DNA of 44,944 nt, taken from the NCBI GenBank assembly GCA_944392175.1, contig CALXVT010000009.1, positions 1 through 44,944 of the forward strand, written 5' to 3'. The position numbers were made by a program, and so were the translations under genes. Position 1 is the stretch's first letter. Each line of letters starts with the position of its first letter. The DNA is from an uncultured Clostridia bacterium (GTDB taxonomy: Bacteria; Bacillota; Clostridia; TANB77; CAG-508). Below, piece by piece: positions 33,265-40,039 of this stretch. Under the pieces are notes generated by a model. It was not told where the DNA came from. It worked only from the letters and a program-made list of their open reading frames with translations, and did no database searches.

Positions 33265-33297
33265 AAATAGGCAGACACTCCAATCGTCTACCTATTT
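33265..33297 (-). terminator. Hairpin between response regulator and histidine kinase genes
   Basis: Read on the minus strand, AAATAGG-T-AGAC pairs with GTCT-G-CCTATTT around a 9-base loop, followed by TTTTCTTC. It starts 13 bases after the regulator stop codon. It is a weak terminator or attenuator, which would let regulator exceed kinase. Confidence 0.55.
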
Positions 33298-33310
33298 ACA
33301 CTTAATATGT

Positions 33311-34030
33311 TTAATTTTCTCCTGAAGCTATATAATAACCAACGCCCCTTTTTGTAATTAGTATTTTTGGGTTTGATGTGTCTTCTTCTATTTTCTCTCT
33401 TATTCTTCTTACTGTAACATCTACAGTTCTAATATCTCCATAATATTCATATCCCCAGACTTTTTCAAGTAATGTTTCTCTAGTTACTACTTGACCTGGT
33501 TGATTAGCCAAATATTTTAATACTTCAAATTCTCTTAATGTTAAATCTATAACTTTGTTCTTTACTCTTGTCTCAAACTTATCTATGTCTAACTGTAAAT
33601 TTCCTACGATTATTTTATTAGTATTTGATTCTTGTGGTACTCCGTCCTCGTAATTTCCTTTTCCTTTTCTTAAGTTTGCTTTTATTCTTGCCATTAGTTC
33701 TCTTATACTAAATGGCTTAGTTATATAATCATCTGCTCCTAGCTCTAGTCCAAGAATTTTATCTATTTCTTCACTTTTTGCTGTTAGCATTATTATAGGA
33801 ACATTTAAAGTATGTCTTATTCTTTTGCATACAGATAAACCATCAATTTTAGGAATCATTATATCTAATAATATTAAATCTGGATTTTCATTTAACGCTA
33901 ATTCAATAGCTTTTTCTCCGTCTGTAGCTTCTAGAGTATTATATCCTTCTTTTTCTAAATTATAAACCAACATATCTATAATTGGTTGTTCGTCATCCAC
34001 AATTAATATTGTTTTTTTATCAGTATCCAT
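33311..34030 (-). CDS. OmpR-family response regulator (WalR/PhoP type)
   Basis: A 239-residue regulator: receiver domain with acidic pocket Asp12-Asp13, phospho-acceptor Asp56 (LILLDIMIP) and Lys in MLTAKSEE, then a winged-helix DNA-binding domain (about 135-236) with LTLREFEVLKYLA and VWGYEYYGDIRTVDVTVRRIREKIE. This is the partner of the kinase encoded next. The start is ambiguous: ATG 34030 has GGTGG 7 bases upstream and gives the usual short N-terminus, while GTG 34042 has AAAGGTGG 7 bases upstream and would add four residues. Confidence 0.93.
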   Translation of the reverse strand: MDTDKKTILIVDDEQPIIDMLVYNLEKEGYNTLEATDGEKAIELALNENPDLILLDIMIPKIDGLSVCKRIRHTLNVPIIMLTAKSEEIDKILGLELGADDYITKPFSIRELMARIKANLRKGKGNYEDGVPQESNTNKIIVGNLQLDIDKFETRVKNKVIDLTLREFEVLKYLANQPGQVVTRETLLEKVWGYEYYGDIRTVDVTVRRIREKIEEDTSNPKILITKRGVGYYIASGEN

Positions 34031-34183
34031 TATGTTATCCACCAATGATCCACCTTTCTTATATAATCTATATAATTTATATCACAATATATAATTTTGT
34101 ACAAGCTATTTAAGAAAGTTTTTGAACTAAGTTGCCAACAATTTTTCTGATTTTGCTGGTGTATTTTAGTCTTATAAAATTAA

Positions 34184-35095
34184 TTATAATATACTTGCAG
34201 CTCCAATAATTCCGGCATCATTTCCGAGCATAGCTGGAACTATTTTTAGCTCTTTTCTTTCATTAAATAATAGTTTTTTATTTTTGATTTCTTCTTTTAC
34301 TTTTGGAATTACTAAATCACTAATAAATACAAAACTTCCGCCTATACAAACTATTTCTGGTTCAAATATATTTACTAAATTTGCAATTCCTATAGCTAAG
34401 TATTGCACATAATCTTTTATTACAGGTTCTACTCTTAAATCATTAAAATGTTTTCTAATTTCATTTACAATTTCTGTTCCTGATAGGCTATTTGGTAACT
34501 CTAATGTTTCTGCTATCTGTCTTTTTAAACTTTTCATTGAACAATATGTTTCAAAACAACCTTTACTTCCGCATTTACATTCTCTACCATCTTTTTGAAT
34601 TATCATATGACCAAATTCCATTCCAGATCTATATCTTGGTTCAACCAATTTATTACTTAGAAATGCTGCCCCGCCAATTCCTGTTCCTAAACACAAATAA
34701 ATATTATCTTGTGCAGTCTTTGTACTTCCATACATACTTTCAGCTATTCCTGCACATTTAGCATCATTTTTTATCTTTACTTCCAGTTTAAATTCTTTTT
34801 CTAAAGGCTTTGCAATATCTAATTTTTCTAAATCTAAATTTACAACATTATATATACAATTATTTTCAATCATTCCTGGAGATGCTATTCCTATATATCC
34901 AATCTCTTTTATAGTTATATCTTGTTCTTTTAAAATTTGCTTAATAAATTTTTCTACAGTTGTAATTATTTTTTTATCAATATTCTTTTTATCCTCTGGT
35001 AAAATATCAACTTCTTTTTTATTTATTATTTTTCCACTTGAACCAACTAATCCCACTCCAATGTGACTTCCACCAATATCAATTCCTATATTCAT
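34184..35095 (-). CDS. ROK family sugar kinase, probable glucokinase
   Basis: A 303-residue ROK protein. The phosphate-binding start NIGIDIGGSHIGVGLV is at 2-17, IASPGMIEN at about 69, CLGTGIGGAAF at about 135, the ROK signature EFGHMIIQKDGRECKCGSKGCFE at about 161-183 (only CKCGSKGCFE is the zinc-binding core), and IANLVNIFEPEIVCIGG near 233. ROK kinases phosphorylate glucose or related hexoses using ATP. Full length and no N-terminal DNA-binding domain, so a kinase rather than a repressor. It lies 15 bases after the A24-like membrane protein gene. Confidence 0.88.
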   Translation of the reverse strand: MNIGIDIGGSHIGVGLVGSSGKIINKKEVDILPEDKKNIDKKIITTVEKFIKQILKEQDITIKEIGYIGIASPGMIENNCIYNVVNLDLEKLDIAKPLEKEFKLEVKIKNDAKCAGIAESMYGSTKTAQDNIYLCLGTGIGGAAFLSNKLVEPRYRSGMEFGHMIIQKDGRECKCGSKGCFETYCSMKSLKRQIAETLELPNSLSGTEIVNEIRKHFNDLRVEPVIKDYVQYLAIGIANLVNIFEPEIVCIGGSFVFISDLVIPKVKEEIKNKKLLFNERKELKIVPAMLGNDAGIIGAASIL

Positions 35096-35110
35096 ATTTA
35101 TTCCTCCATT

Positions 35111-35626
35111 TTATACAAATATACTAATTACCAATACTATTACTGTAGAAATACCTAAATATGCTCCTACTGGTATTTTAGGCATTTTTCTATCTTTTTT
35201 TACTATTCTCCTTATTCGTATAGTTGATATAAATTTAACTAACTGAACTAAAATTATTAGAGCTATCATAACTAAAAATGATATTGCAAATAATTTTAAT
35301 TTTAAAAATATAACCATATATATAATTAATAATAGTAATTGAACTATATAAAAAGATTCTCCTCTTTTCCTTAAAGTTATAGTATCTATTATTATTAATA
35401 ACATAAAAGGAAGTAAATACGCAATATATCTTACCAATTGTGTTTCATTGTTATTATAATTTATTATTATTTGAACTGATTCTAGTATAAATCCAACTAA
35501 TAGAATAATTTTAGATATACGATGTTCTTTTTTATCTATAATGGCTATTGCTATTATTATTAAAATATAAATACATAAAAACATTAAATTAATCATAATT
35601 AAAATTGATGTGCTCTTACGCTCCAT
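35111..35626 (-). CDS. Membrane protein resembling prepilin peptidase (A24-like), possibly inactive
   Basis: A 171-residue protein with five or six membrane helices. IAIIDKKEHRISKIIL (about 26-41) resembles the first catalytic-Asp segment of type IV prepilin peptidases (usually D-x6-IP), and the next gene upstream encodes a pilin-like protein. The second catalytic motif GxGD is not seen; there is an Asp in IIIDTITLRKRGES (about 80) instead. So it may be a diverged A24 enzyme, an inactive relative, or an unrelated membrane protein. It is separated from the pilin-like gene by a terminator-like hairpin and ends 15 bases before the ROK kinase gene. Confidence 0.5.
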   Translation of the reverse strand: MERKSTSILIMINLMFLCIYILIIIAIAIIDKKEHRISKIILLVGFILESVQIIINYNNNETQLVRYIAYLLPFMLLIIIDTITLRKRGESFYIVQLLLLIIYMVIFLKLKLFAISFLVMIALIILVQLVKFISTIRIRRIVKKDRKMPKIPVGAYLGISTVIVLVISIFV

Positions 35627-35665
35627 CTTTCCTTTCTACATTTTTTACTATTTACACATGCAAAA

Positions 35666-35689
35666 GGCATATACACTTCTGCATATGCC
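35666..35689 (-). terminator. Terminator/attenuator after the pilin-like gene
   Basis: GGCATAT (35666-35672) pairs with ATATGCC (35683-35689) over a 10-base loop; on the minus strand TTTT follows. It would make a short pilin transcript with partial readthrough into the membrane protein and ROK genes. Confidence 0.65.
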
Positions 35690-35716
35690 CACTATATATT
35701 TCATTTTATTATATAA

Positions 35717-36184
35717 TTAATTAACATCTGTAACTGTTAAGTTTTCTGTATCTATTGAAACAACATATCTGTCTCCATTATCTGTTATATATTCTACAGA
35801 TTGTCCATCAGCTCCTCTTGTAAAATTAGATGCTTTATCAATTGTTTGTACTACTTCATCTATAACATCTGTTTCTTCTGTTACAGGTTGTTCTATAGGT
35901 TGCACTGCAGCTGGATCTGTTGTTGCAACTATATTTGCATCTGTATTAGGTTGCATTACTGTATCTTCTCTATCCTTTTCTACTACTTTTAAAGCCATCG
36001 CTACAACATCTCTAGCATATGTTTTATTCATTTCTGCAACAATAGCGTTGTCTTTACCTTCTAATCCATCTTGACCAAAGACAAAATATACAACAACTCC
36101 TGCTAAGCATAATAAAACAATTATTGTTATAACTAATGCTACTAATGTAATTCCTTTTTCTTCATTTAATTTGTTAATGTTCAT
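35717..36184 (-). CDS. Type IV pilin-like protein without Glu5
   Basis: A 155-residue protein. A short charged leader ends EEKG and is followed by ITLVALVITIIVLLCLAGV, the hydrophobic helix (about 12-33) of clostridial prepilin-like proteins; cleavage would be after Gly11. The Glu usually at mature position 5 is replaced by a hydrophobic residue, as in the ITLIALVITI-type variants common in Clostridia. The rest is a small acidic domain with a Pro/Val/Thr-rich linker (about 75-105) and a beta-rich end (GDRYVVSIDTENLTV). AGAAGGGAG precedes the ATG. It has its own promoter and terminator, suggesting high expression. Function is unknown; no pilus assembly ATPase is nearby. Confidence 0.75.
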   Translation of the reverse strand: MNINKLNEEKGITLVALVITIIVLLCLAGVVVYFVFGQDGLEGKDNAIVAEMNKTYARDVVAMALKVVEKDREDTVMQPNTDANIVATTDPAAVQPIEQPVTEETDVIDEVVQTIDKASNFTRGADGQSVEYITDNGDRYVVSIDTENLTVTDVN

Positions 36185-36248
36185 AGAAAATTCTCCCTTC
36201 TTTTGTAAGTGCTATTTGCGTAACGCTTTTACGTTTATTTCTACTAAT

Positions 36249-36276
36249 ATTTTATCTGTTTAAAATAAAAAGTCAA
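36249..36276 (-). promoter_or_regulatory. Sigma-A type promoter of the pilin-like gene
   Basis: On the minus strand, TTGACT (36271-36276), 16 bases, TAAAAT (36249-36254), about 65 bases before the ATG. The wider 317-base gap (36185-36501) holds this promoter, a CGTAA/TTACG mini-hairpin in the pilin leader, AT-rich DNA with nothing recognised, and the conserved leader of the plus-strand gene at its right end. Confidence 0.6.
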
Positions 36277-36456
36277 GGTATTTAATTCAAACATAATAAT
36301 AATGTAATATTTCCGTAACAAAGGTGTAATTATATATTTTGTTTTTCTCTTGTCGAATTTTCATTTTATATTTATAATACTGTAAAAGAGATGTTAATTT
36401 TTTACTAATGTTACCATCACTATTGCCCTAAAGATTCTTATAAATTTTTAGGTGGC

Positions 36457-36501
36457 TAATTAAATTTTGTTAAAGCATAAATTGCTAGAATGGAGATTTT
36501 T
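36457..36501 (+). promoter_or_regulatory. Conserved leader shared with spoVAC (copy at the unknown membrane-pair operon)
   Basis: From TAATTAAA at 36457 to the ATG at 36502 this stretch aligns nearly base for base with 39518-39563 upstream of spoVAC: TAATTAAA, an A/T block, AGC, ATAAATTGCT, GAATGGAG, then TTTTT before ATG. Spacings differ by one base. It probably contains a shared (perhaps forespore) promoter and certainly a shared ribosome site. Confidence 0.55.
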
Positions 36502-37143
36502 ATGTATAATTATAATACTTCGGATTCAGGTATTATTAGTAGTTTAAAAAATAATTTAAATAAAATAACTGCAATAATATCTTTTTGTTTTATAGTATCA
36601 AGTATTATAGAAATATATAATTGCTTTTACTACGCAAATATAGACTTAACCGGTTTTTCAGTTATCTATTTATGTATTAGTAGTTTTATTATAATTTCTA
36701 TTTCTATAATTACTATATATGTTTCTTTAAAAGGTAAATACCACTTTGTAGCTAAAAAACTTGCTTTAATAACTACCATCTTGTTAATTTTATCTGTTAT
36801 CATTTATTTTGTAATATATAATAGTGAATTTAACATAGCTAAAGAAATATATAATGATTCTCGTACAGATTTTTTATCATTAATAAATGATGAAGATCCT
36901 ACGCCTAATGAATTAAGAGCTGATAGATTAGTACATTTAGGAAGTTTTCCACCTTTTCCTTCTTTTTCTTTATATTCTGGATTAATATATTTTCCTACAG
37001 AACTTACAGAAGAGAAAGGATATTATCTAGGATTTTTATGTATTGCTTTTGACTTTTTGTTTTTTGCACAATTATACTTTAGGCATTTTGATGATAAAGA
37101 AAATTTAGCTAAAATTGAAATATTAAATAAGGGGGAAAAATAA
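36502..37143 (+). CDS. Unknown four-helix membrane protein A
   Basis: A 213-residue protein of no family I recognise. Helices are at about 18-40, 47-72, 82-104 and 172-193. The 65-residue loop before the last helix (with DEDPTPNELRADRLVHLGSF in it, about 120-145) would be outside or in the forespore intermembrane space. ATG 36502 is chosen over 36490 because the latter overlaps the GGAG ribosome site. The gene directly abuts protein B (TAAATG), which has the same length and topology, so they may form a heterodimer or be ancient paralogues. The leader is shared with spoVAC, suggesting sporulation expression. Confidence 0.75.
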   Translation: MYNYNTSDSGIISSLKNNLNKITAIISFCFIVSSIIEIYNCFYYANIDLTGFSVIYLCISSFIIISISIITIYVSLKGKYHFVAKKLALITTILLILSVIIYFVIYNSEFNIAKEIYNDSRTDFLSLINDEDPTPNELRADRLVHLGSFPPFPSFSLYSGLIYFPTELTEEKGYYLGFLCIAFDFLFFAQLYFRHFDDKENLAKIEILNKGEK

Positions 37144-37788
37144 ATGTTTAGATTATGGTGGATGAGTAATAGAGCTCTACGAGAAAGAGCAGATTATTTA
37201 GAAAAAATAGCTTTACTAAAATGGGATATATGGTTTTATTATACAGGTGTACAATTACTTATTACTTTTTTATGCCTAGCATTAATTGTTGTTTGTTTTA
37301 TAATTTTTGCATTTACAATACAAACAAATTTTGTTGATCCTTTTGCAAGTTCTAAAATCGCTTATTATGTTTTAAATATTGTTTTTATTATAGTTTTAGC
37401 AATACTTAATTGTAAATTTATTTTTAAATCTGCCCAAAAAGAAACTAGAAATAAAAAAATGCTATTTTTATTAATAATTTCCGTAATTGCATTTGTATGT
37501 TCTATTTCTATGTTTTTTATAATGAATAGTTCTATTCATACAAATATAGATTTACTACATAATAGTAATCCAGATATGTATAAAGAAACAATTTTTTCTA
37601 CACTAATACCAAATACAAGTGATTTTAATTATTTTATACCTTTTTGGATGCTTTCTATTATTTTTCTATTAGTTCTTGGTTTTATCGTTTATTTAGATGC
37701 TACCTGGTTATATAGGTTGGATAGAACTCACGAAGTTGTTGAAAATATAGATATTCTTTTTGATGATGAGCAAAATGTTAAATATTAA
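37144..37788 (+). CDS. Unknown four-helix membrane protein B
   Basis: A 214-residue protein of no family I recognise. After a basic N-terminus (RLWWMSNRALRERADYLEK) it has helices at about 30-58, 71-92, 104-126 and 169-190, with a loop of about 40 residues before the last one, mirroring protein A. The start codon follows the stop of gene A with no gap, and AAGGGGG inside the end of gene A serves as ribosome site. A shared terminator with rsmB follows. Confidence 0.75.
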   Translation: MFRLWWMSNRALRERADYLEKIALLKWDIWFYYTGVQLLITFLCLALIVVCFIIFAFTIQTNFVDPFASSKIAYYVLNIVFIIVLAILNCKFIFKSAQKETRNKKMLFLLIISVIAFVCSISMFFIMNSSIHTNIDLLHNSNPDMYKETIFSTLIPNTSDFNYFIPFWMLSIIFLLVLGFIVYLDATWLYRLDRTHEVVENIDILFDDEQNVKY

Positions 37789-37794
37789 TCTAAC

Positions 37795-37824
37795 AAAGCT
37801 AGTATTATATAAAATACTAGCTTT
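37795..37824. terminator. Bidirectional terminator between membrane pair and rsmB
   Basis: A 12-bp stem (AAAGCTAGTATT / AATACTAGCTTT) with a 6-base loop and a T-run on the plus side. The rsmB stop codon lies inside the right arm. Confidence 0.8.
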
Positions 37825-39121
37825 TTCTTTTTAAAACTGCTATGTAAAATCCATCATGATTTTTACTTGGTAGTAATTCTATTGTTCCTTTTTCATTTAT
37901 ATATTTAAATTCTTTACTTACCTTATCTGATACATCTACTATTTCAAATTGTTCTTTCTTAATAAATTTTTCTATTATATTAATATTTTCTTCTTTTAAA
38001 ATACTACAAGTTGAATATATTAAAACTCCATTTTCTTTTAAATATTTAGAACATGTTTTTAATATATTATATTGAATTTTAGTTATTTCATTTATATCTT
38101 CTTCTTTTCTATTCCATTTTATATCTGGTTTTCTTCTAATTACACCTAGACCTAAACATAGAACATCTAATAGGATTTTATCAAATTTATTATCATAATA
38201 TTTATCATAAATACTTGCATCTCTTACTTCTGTTTTTATTATATTAATTCCTAATCTTTTAGCATTTTCATTTACTTGTTTTAATCTTTCTTCATAAATA
38301 TCCCATGCAATAATTTTTCCATTATTGTTCATAATCTCTGCCAAATATGTAGTTTTTCCACCAGGTGCACTACATGCATCTAATACAACTTCTCCTTCTT
38401 TTGGATTTAATAAATAACTGCTTAATCCTGCTGATTGATCTTGAATTGTTATATTACCATTTAAGTATTCTGGCATTTTGACAATATTCTTAGTTCCTGT
38501 AATTGTTCTAAAATCATCTAATATTGCTTTTTCACCAATATCAATATTTTCTTTTAATCTATTAATTCTAACAGTATTATTAGGTTTTAAATTTAAACTA
38601 TTACAAATTTCTAAAGCTTGTTTATCTCCGTATTCATCTATCAATTTATTAACAAACCATTCTGGCATAGATGTTTTTAAACTAATTTTTTTATTTATTT
38701 CTTTTATATTATCAATATCTGTATAATCATTTTTTTCTATTTTTCTTAAAATTGCATTTACAAAATTTGCTGATTTAAAATTATATTTTTTGCAAAGATT
38801 TACACTTTCATTAACCGCTGCTGATTTTGGAACTTTATCTAAGAACACAATTTGATATGCTCCAAGAATTAAAATATTTTTTACCCATTCAGACATCTTT
38901 TTAATTTTTATTTTTGAATATTTTTGAACAATATATTCTAGTGTAAGTTTCCAAGTAATTACACCATATACTAATTCTGAAATAAATCCAATATCTAAAT
39001 TAGTTAAATTATCTCTATTATTATTTATATATTTATCTAATACAATATTAGAATATGCTTGTTTTTCGTCTATTTCATATAAAATTTTAAGTGCTAAATT
39101 TCGTGCTCTATCTATTTTCAT
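37817..39121 (-). CDS. rsmB: 16S rRNA (cytosine-967-C5)-methyltransferase RsmB
   Basis: A 434-residue protein with an N-terminal NusB-like RNA-binding domain (about 1-140) and a SAM-dependent methyltransferase domain. The SAM motif VLDACSAPGGKTTYLAE (about 246-262), the motif VI Cys372 in YSTCS, and the motif IV Cys322 are present. Motif IV reads LDVLCLGLG instead of the usual D-x-PC-S-G-LG: the Pro next to the cysteine is Leu. Both cysteines needed for m5C formation and release remain, so activity is likely. It is a monocistronic gene between the membrane pair and dodecin. Confidence 0.93.
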   Translation of the reverse strand: MKIDRARNLALKILYEIDEKQAYSNIVLDKYINNNRDNLTNLDIGFISELVYGVITWKLTLEYIVQKYSKIKIKKMSEWVKNILILGAYQIVFLDKVPKSAAVNESVNLCKKYNFKSANFVNAILRKIEKNDYTDIDNIKEINKKISLKTSMPEWFVNKLIDEYGDKQALEICNSLNLKPNNTVRINRLKENIDIGEKAILDDFRTITGTKNIVKMPEYLNGNITIQDQSAGLSSYLLNPKEGEVVLDACSAPGGKTTYLAEIMNNNGKIIAWDIYEERLKQVNENAKRLGINIIKTEVRDASIYDKYYDNKFDKILLDVLCLGLGVIRRKPDIKWNRKEEDINEITKIQYNILKTCSKYLKENGVLIYSTCSILKEENINIIEKFIKKEQFEIVDVSDKVSKEFKYINEKGTIELLPSKNHDGFYIAVLKRKS

Positions 39122-39227
39122 TTTTCCTCCTCGTATAATTTATATTTTGTTACATTATACCATTTTATTGCATAAATTAAAAACTATTGGGAAATATATT
39201 ATTAAATTATTATTAGGAGGTTTTCAT

Positions 39228-39440
39228 ATGACTGTAGAAAAACACATAAATGTAAAAGGTTCTTCAACAGTTTCTTGGAAAGATGCTATTGTACAAACTA
39301 TTGCAGAAGCTAGTAAAACTATTAATTACTTATCAAATGTAAAAGTACTTAATCAAACTGCAAAAATTCAAGAAGGCAAAATAACAGAATATTTTGTAGA
39401 TATAGAACTTACTTTTTATATTGATCATTCAAATTTATAA
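39228..39440 (+). CDS. Dodecin family flavin-binding protein
   Basis: A 70-residue protein starting MTVEKHINVKGSSTVSWKDA, with EASKTINYLSNVKVLNQTAKI and GKITEYFVDIELTF in sequence order. This matches dodecins, small dodecameric proteins that store flavin. ATG 39228 has AGGAGG 9 bases upstream; an in-frame upstream start would add an unrelated 27-residue segment. Hairpins follow at 39464-39501. Confidence 0.9.
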   Translation: MTVEKHINVKGSSTVSWKDAIVQTIAEASKTINYLSNVKVLNQTAKIQEGKITEYFVDIELTFYIDHSNL

Positions 39441-39463
39441 ATAATAGTACAAATGCTTTCGCC

Positions 39464-39501
39464 CTCAAAATTCTTAAGGATTTTGAGATAGGTAAAATCT
39501 C
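39464..39501 (+). repeat. Two mutually exclusive hairpins downstream of dodecin
   Basis: CTCAAAAT (39464-39471) pairs with ATTTTGAG (39480-39487); the end of the right arm, GAGAT (39485-39489), can instead pair with ATCTC (39497-39501). No T-run follows, so termination is doubtful; it could be an RNA switch or merely a 3'-end stabiliser for the dodecin message. Confidence 0.35.
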
Positions 39502-39517
39502 ACAATTTAGAAGTTTT

Positions 39518-39563
39518 TAATTAAAATTTTTTAGAGCTTATAATTGCTCGAATGGAGGTTTTT
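39518..39563 (+). promoter_or_regulatory. Conserved leader shared with the unknown membrane pair (copy at spoVAC)
   Basis: Counterpart of 36457-36501. It runs from TAATTAAAA through AGCTTATAATTGCT to GAATGGAGG and TTTTT, ending at the ATG of spoVAC. The GCTTATAAT part is a possible -10 region for a sporulation sigma factor, but no clear -35 was identified. Confidence 0.55.
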
Positions 39564-40028
39564 ATGGAGCCAATAGAAACTCAGAAAAAATATCAAGAAT
39601 ATGTAGACAAAAAATCACCTAATTCGCCAATATTAAAAAATTGTTTTAATGCTTTTTGGGTGGGTGGTTTAATTTGTACACTTGGACAAATTATCTTATC
39701 TATTTGTAAAGAGCGCGGTCTTGATGATGCAAGCGCTGGTACTGTCGTATCAATTATTTTAATTGCACTTAGTGCATTTTTAACTGGATTAAATATTTTT
39801 AATAAAATAGGAAAATTTGCTGGTGCAGGTTCTTTAGTTCCAATTACAGGTTTTGCAAATTCAATTGTTGCTCCTTCAATAGAATATAAATCTGAAGGAT
39901 ATATTATGGGAGTTGGAGGAAAAATGTTTACAGTTGCTGGACCAGTACTTGTATTTGGTATATCAGCTTCAATTATTGTTGGTATTATTTATTTAATATT
40001 AAATACAACTGGAATTACATTAGTTTAG
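39564..40028 (+). CDS. spoVAC: Stage V sporulation protein AC
   Basis: A 154-residue membrane protein with FWVGGLICTLGQ (about 32-43), FAGAGSLVPITGFANSIVAPSIEYKSEG (about 90-117, only the FAGAGSLVPITGF part is quoted as diagnostic) and four to five helices. SpoVAC is a mechanosensitive-type channel subunit that moves dipicolinic acid into the forespore and out on germination. ATG 39564 has GGAGG 5 bases upstream; an in-frame ATG at 39552 overlaps that site. spoVAD follows after 11 bases. Confidence 0.95.
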   Translation: MEPIETQKKYQEYVDKKSPNSPILKNCFNAFWVGGLICTLGQIILSICKERGLDDASAGTVVSIILIALSAFLTGLNIFNKIGKFAGAGSLVPITGFANSIVAPSIEYKSEGYIMGVGGKMFTVAGPVLVFGISASIIVGIIYLILNTTGITLV

Positions 40029-40039
40029 GAGATGATATT

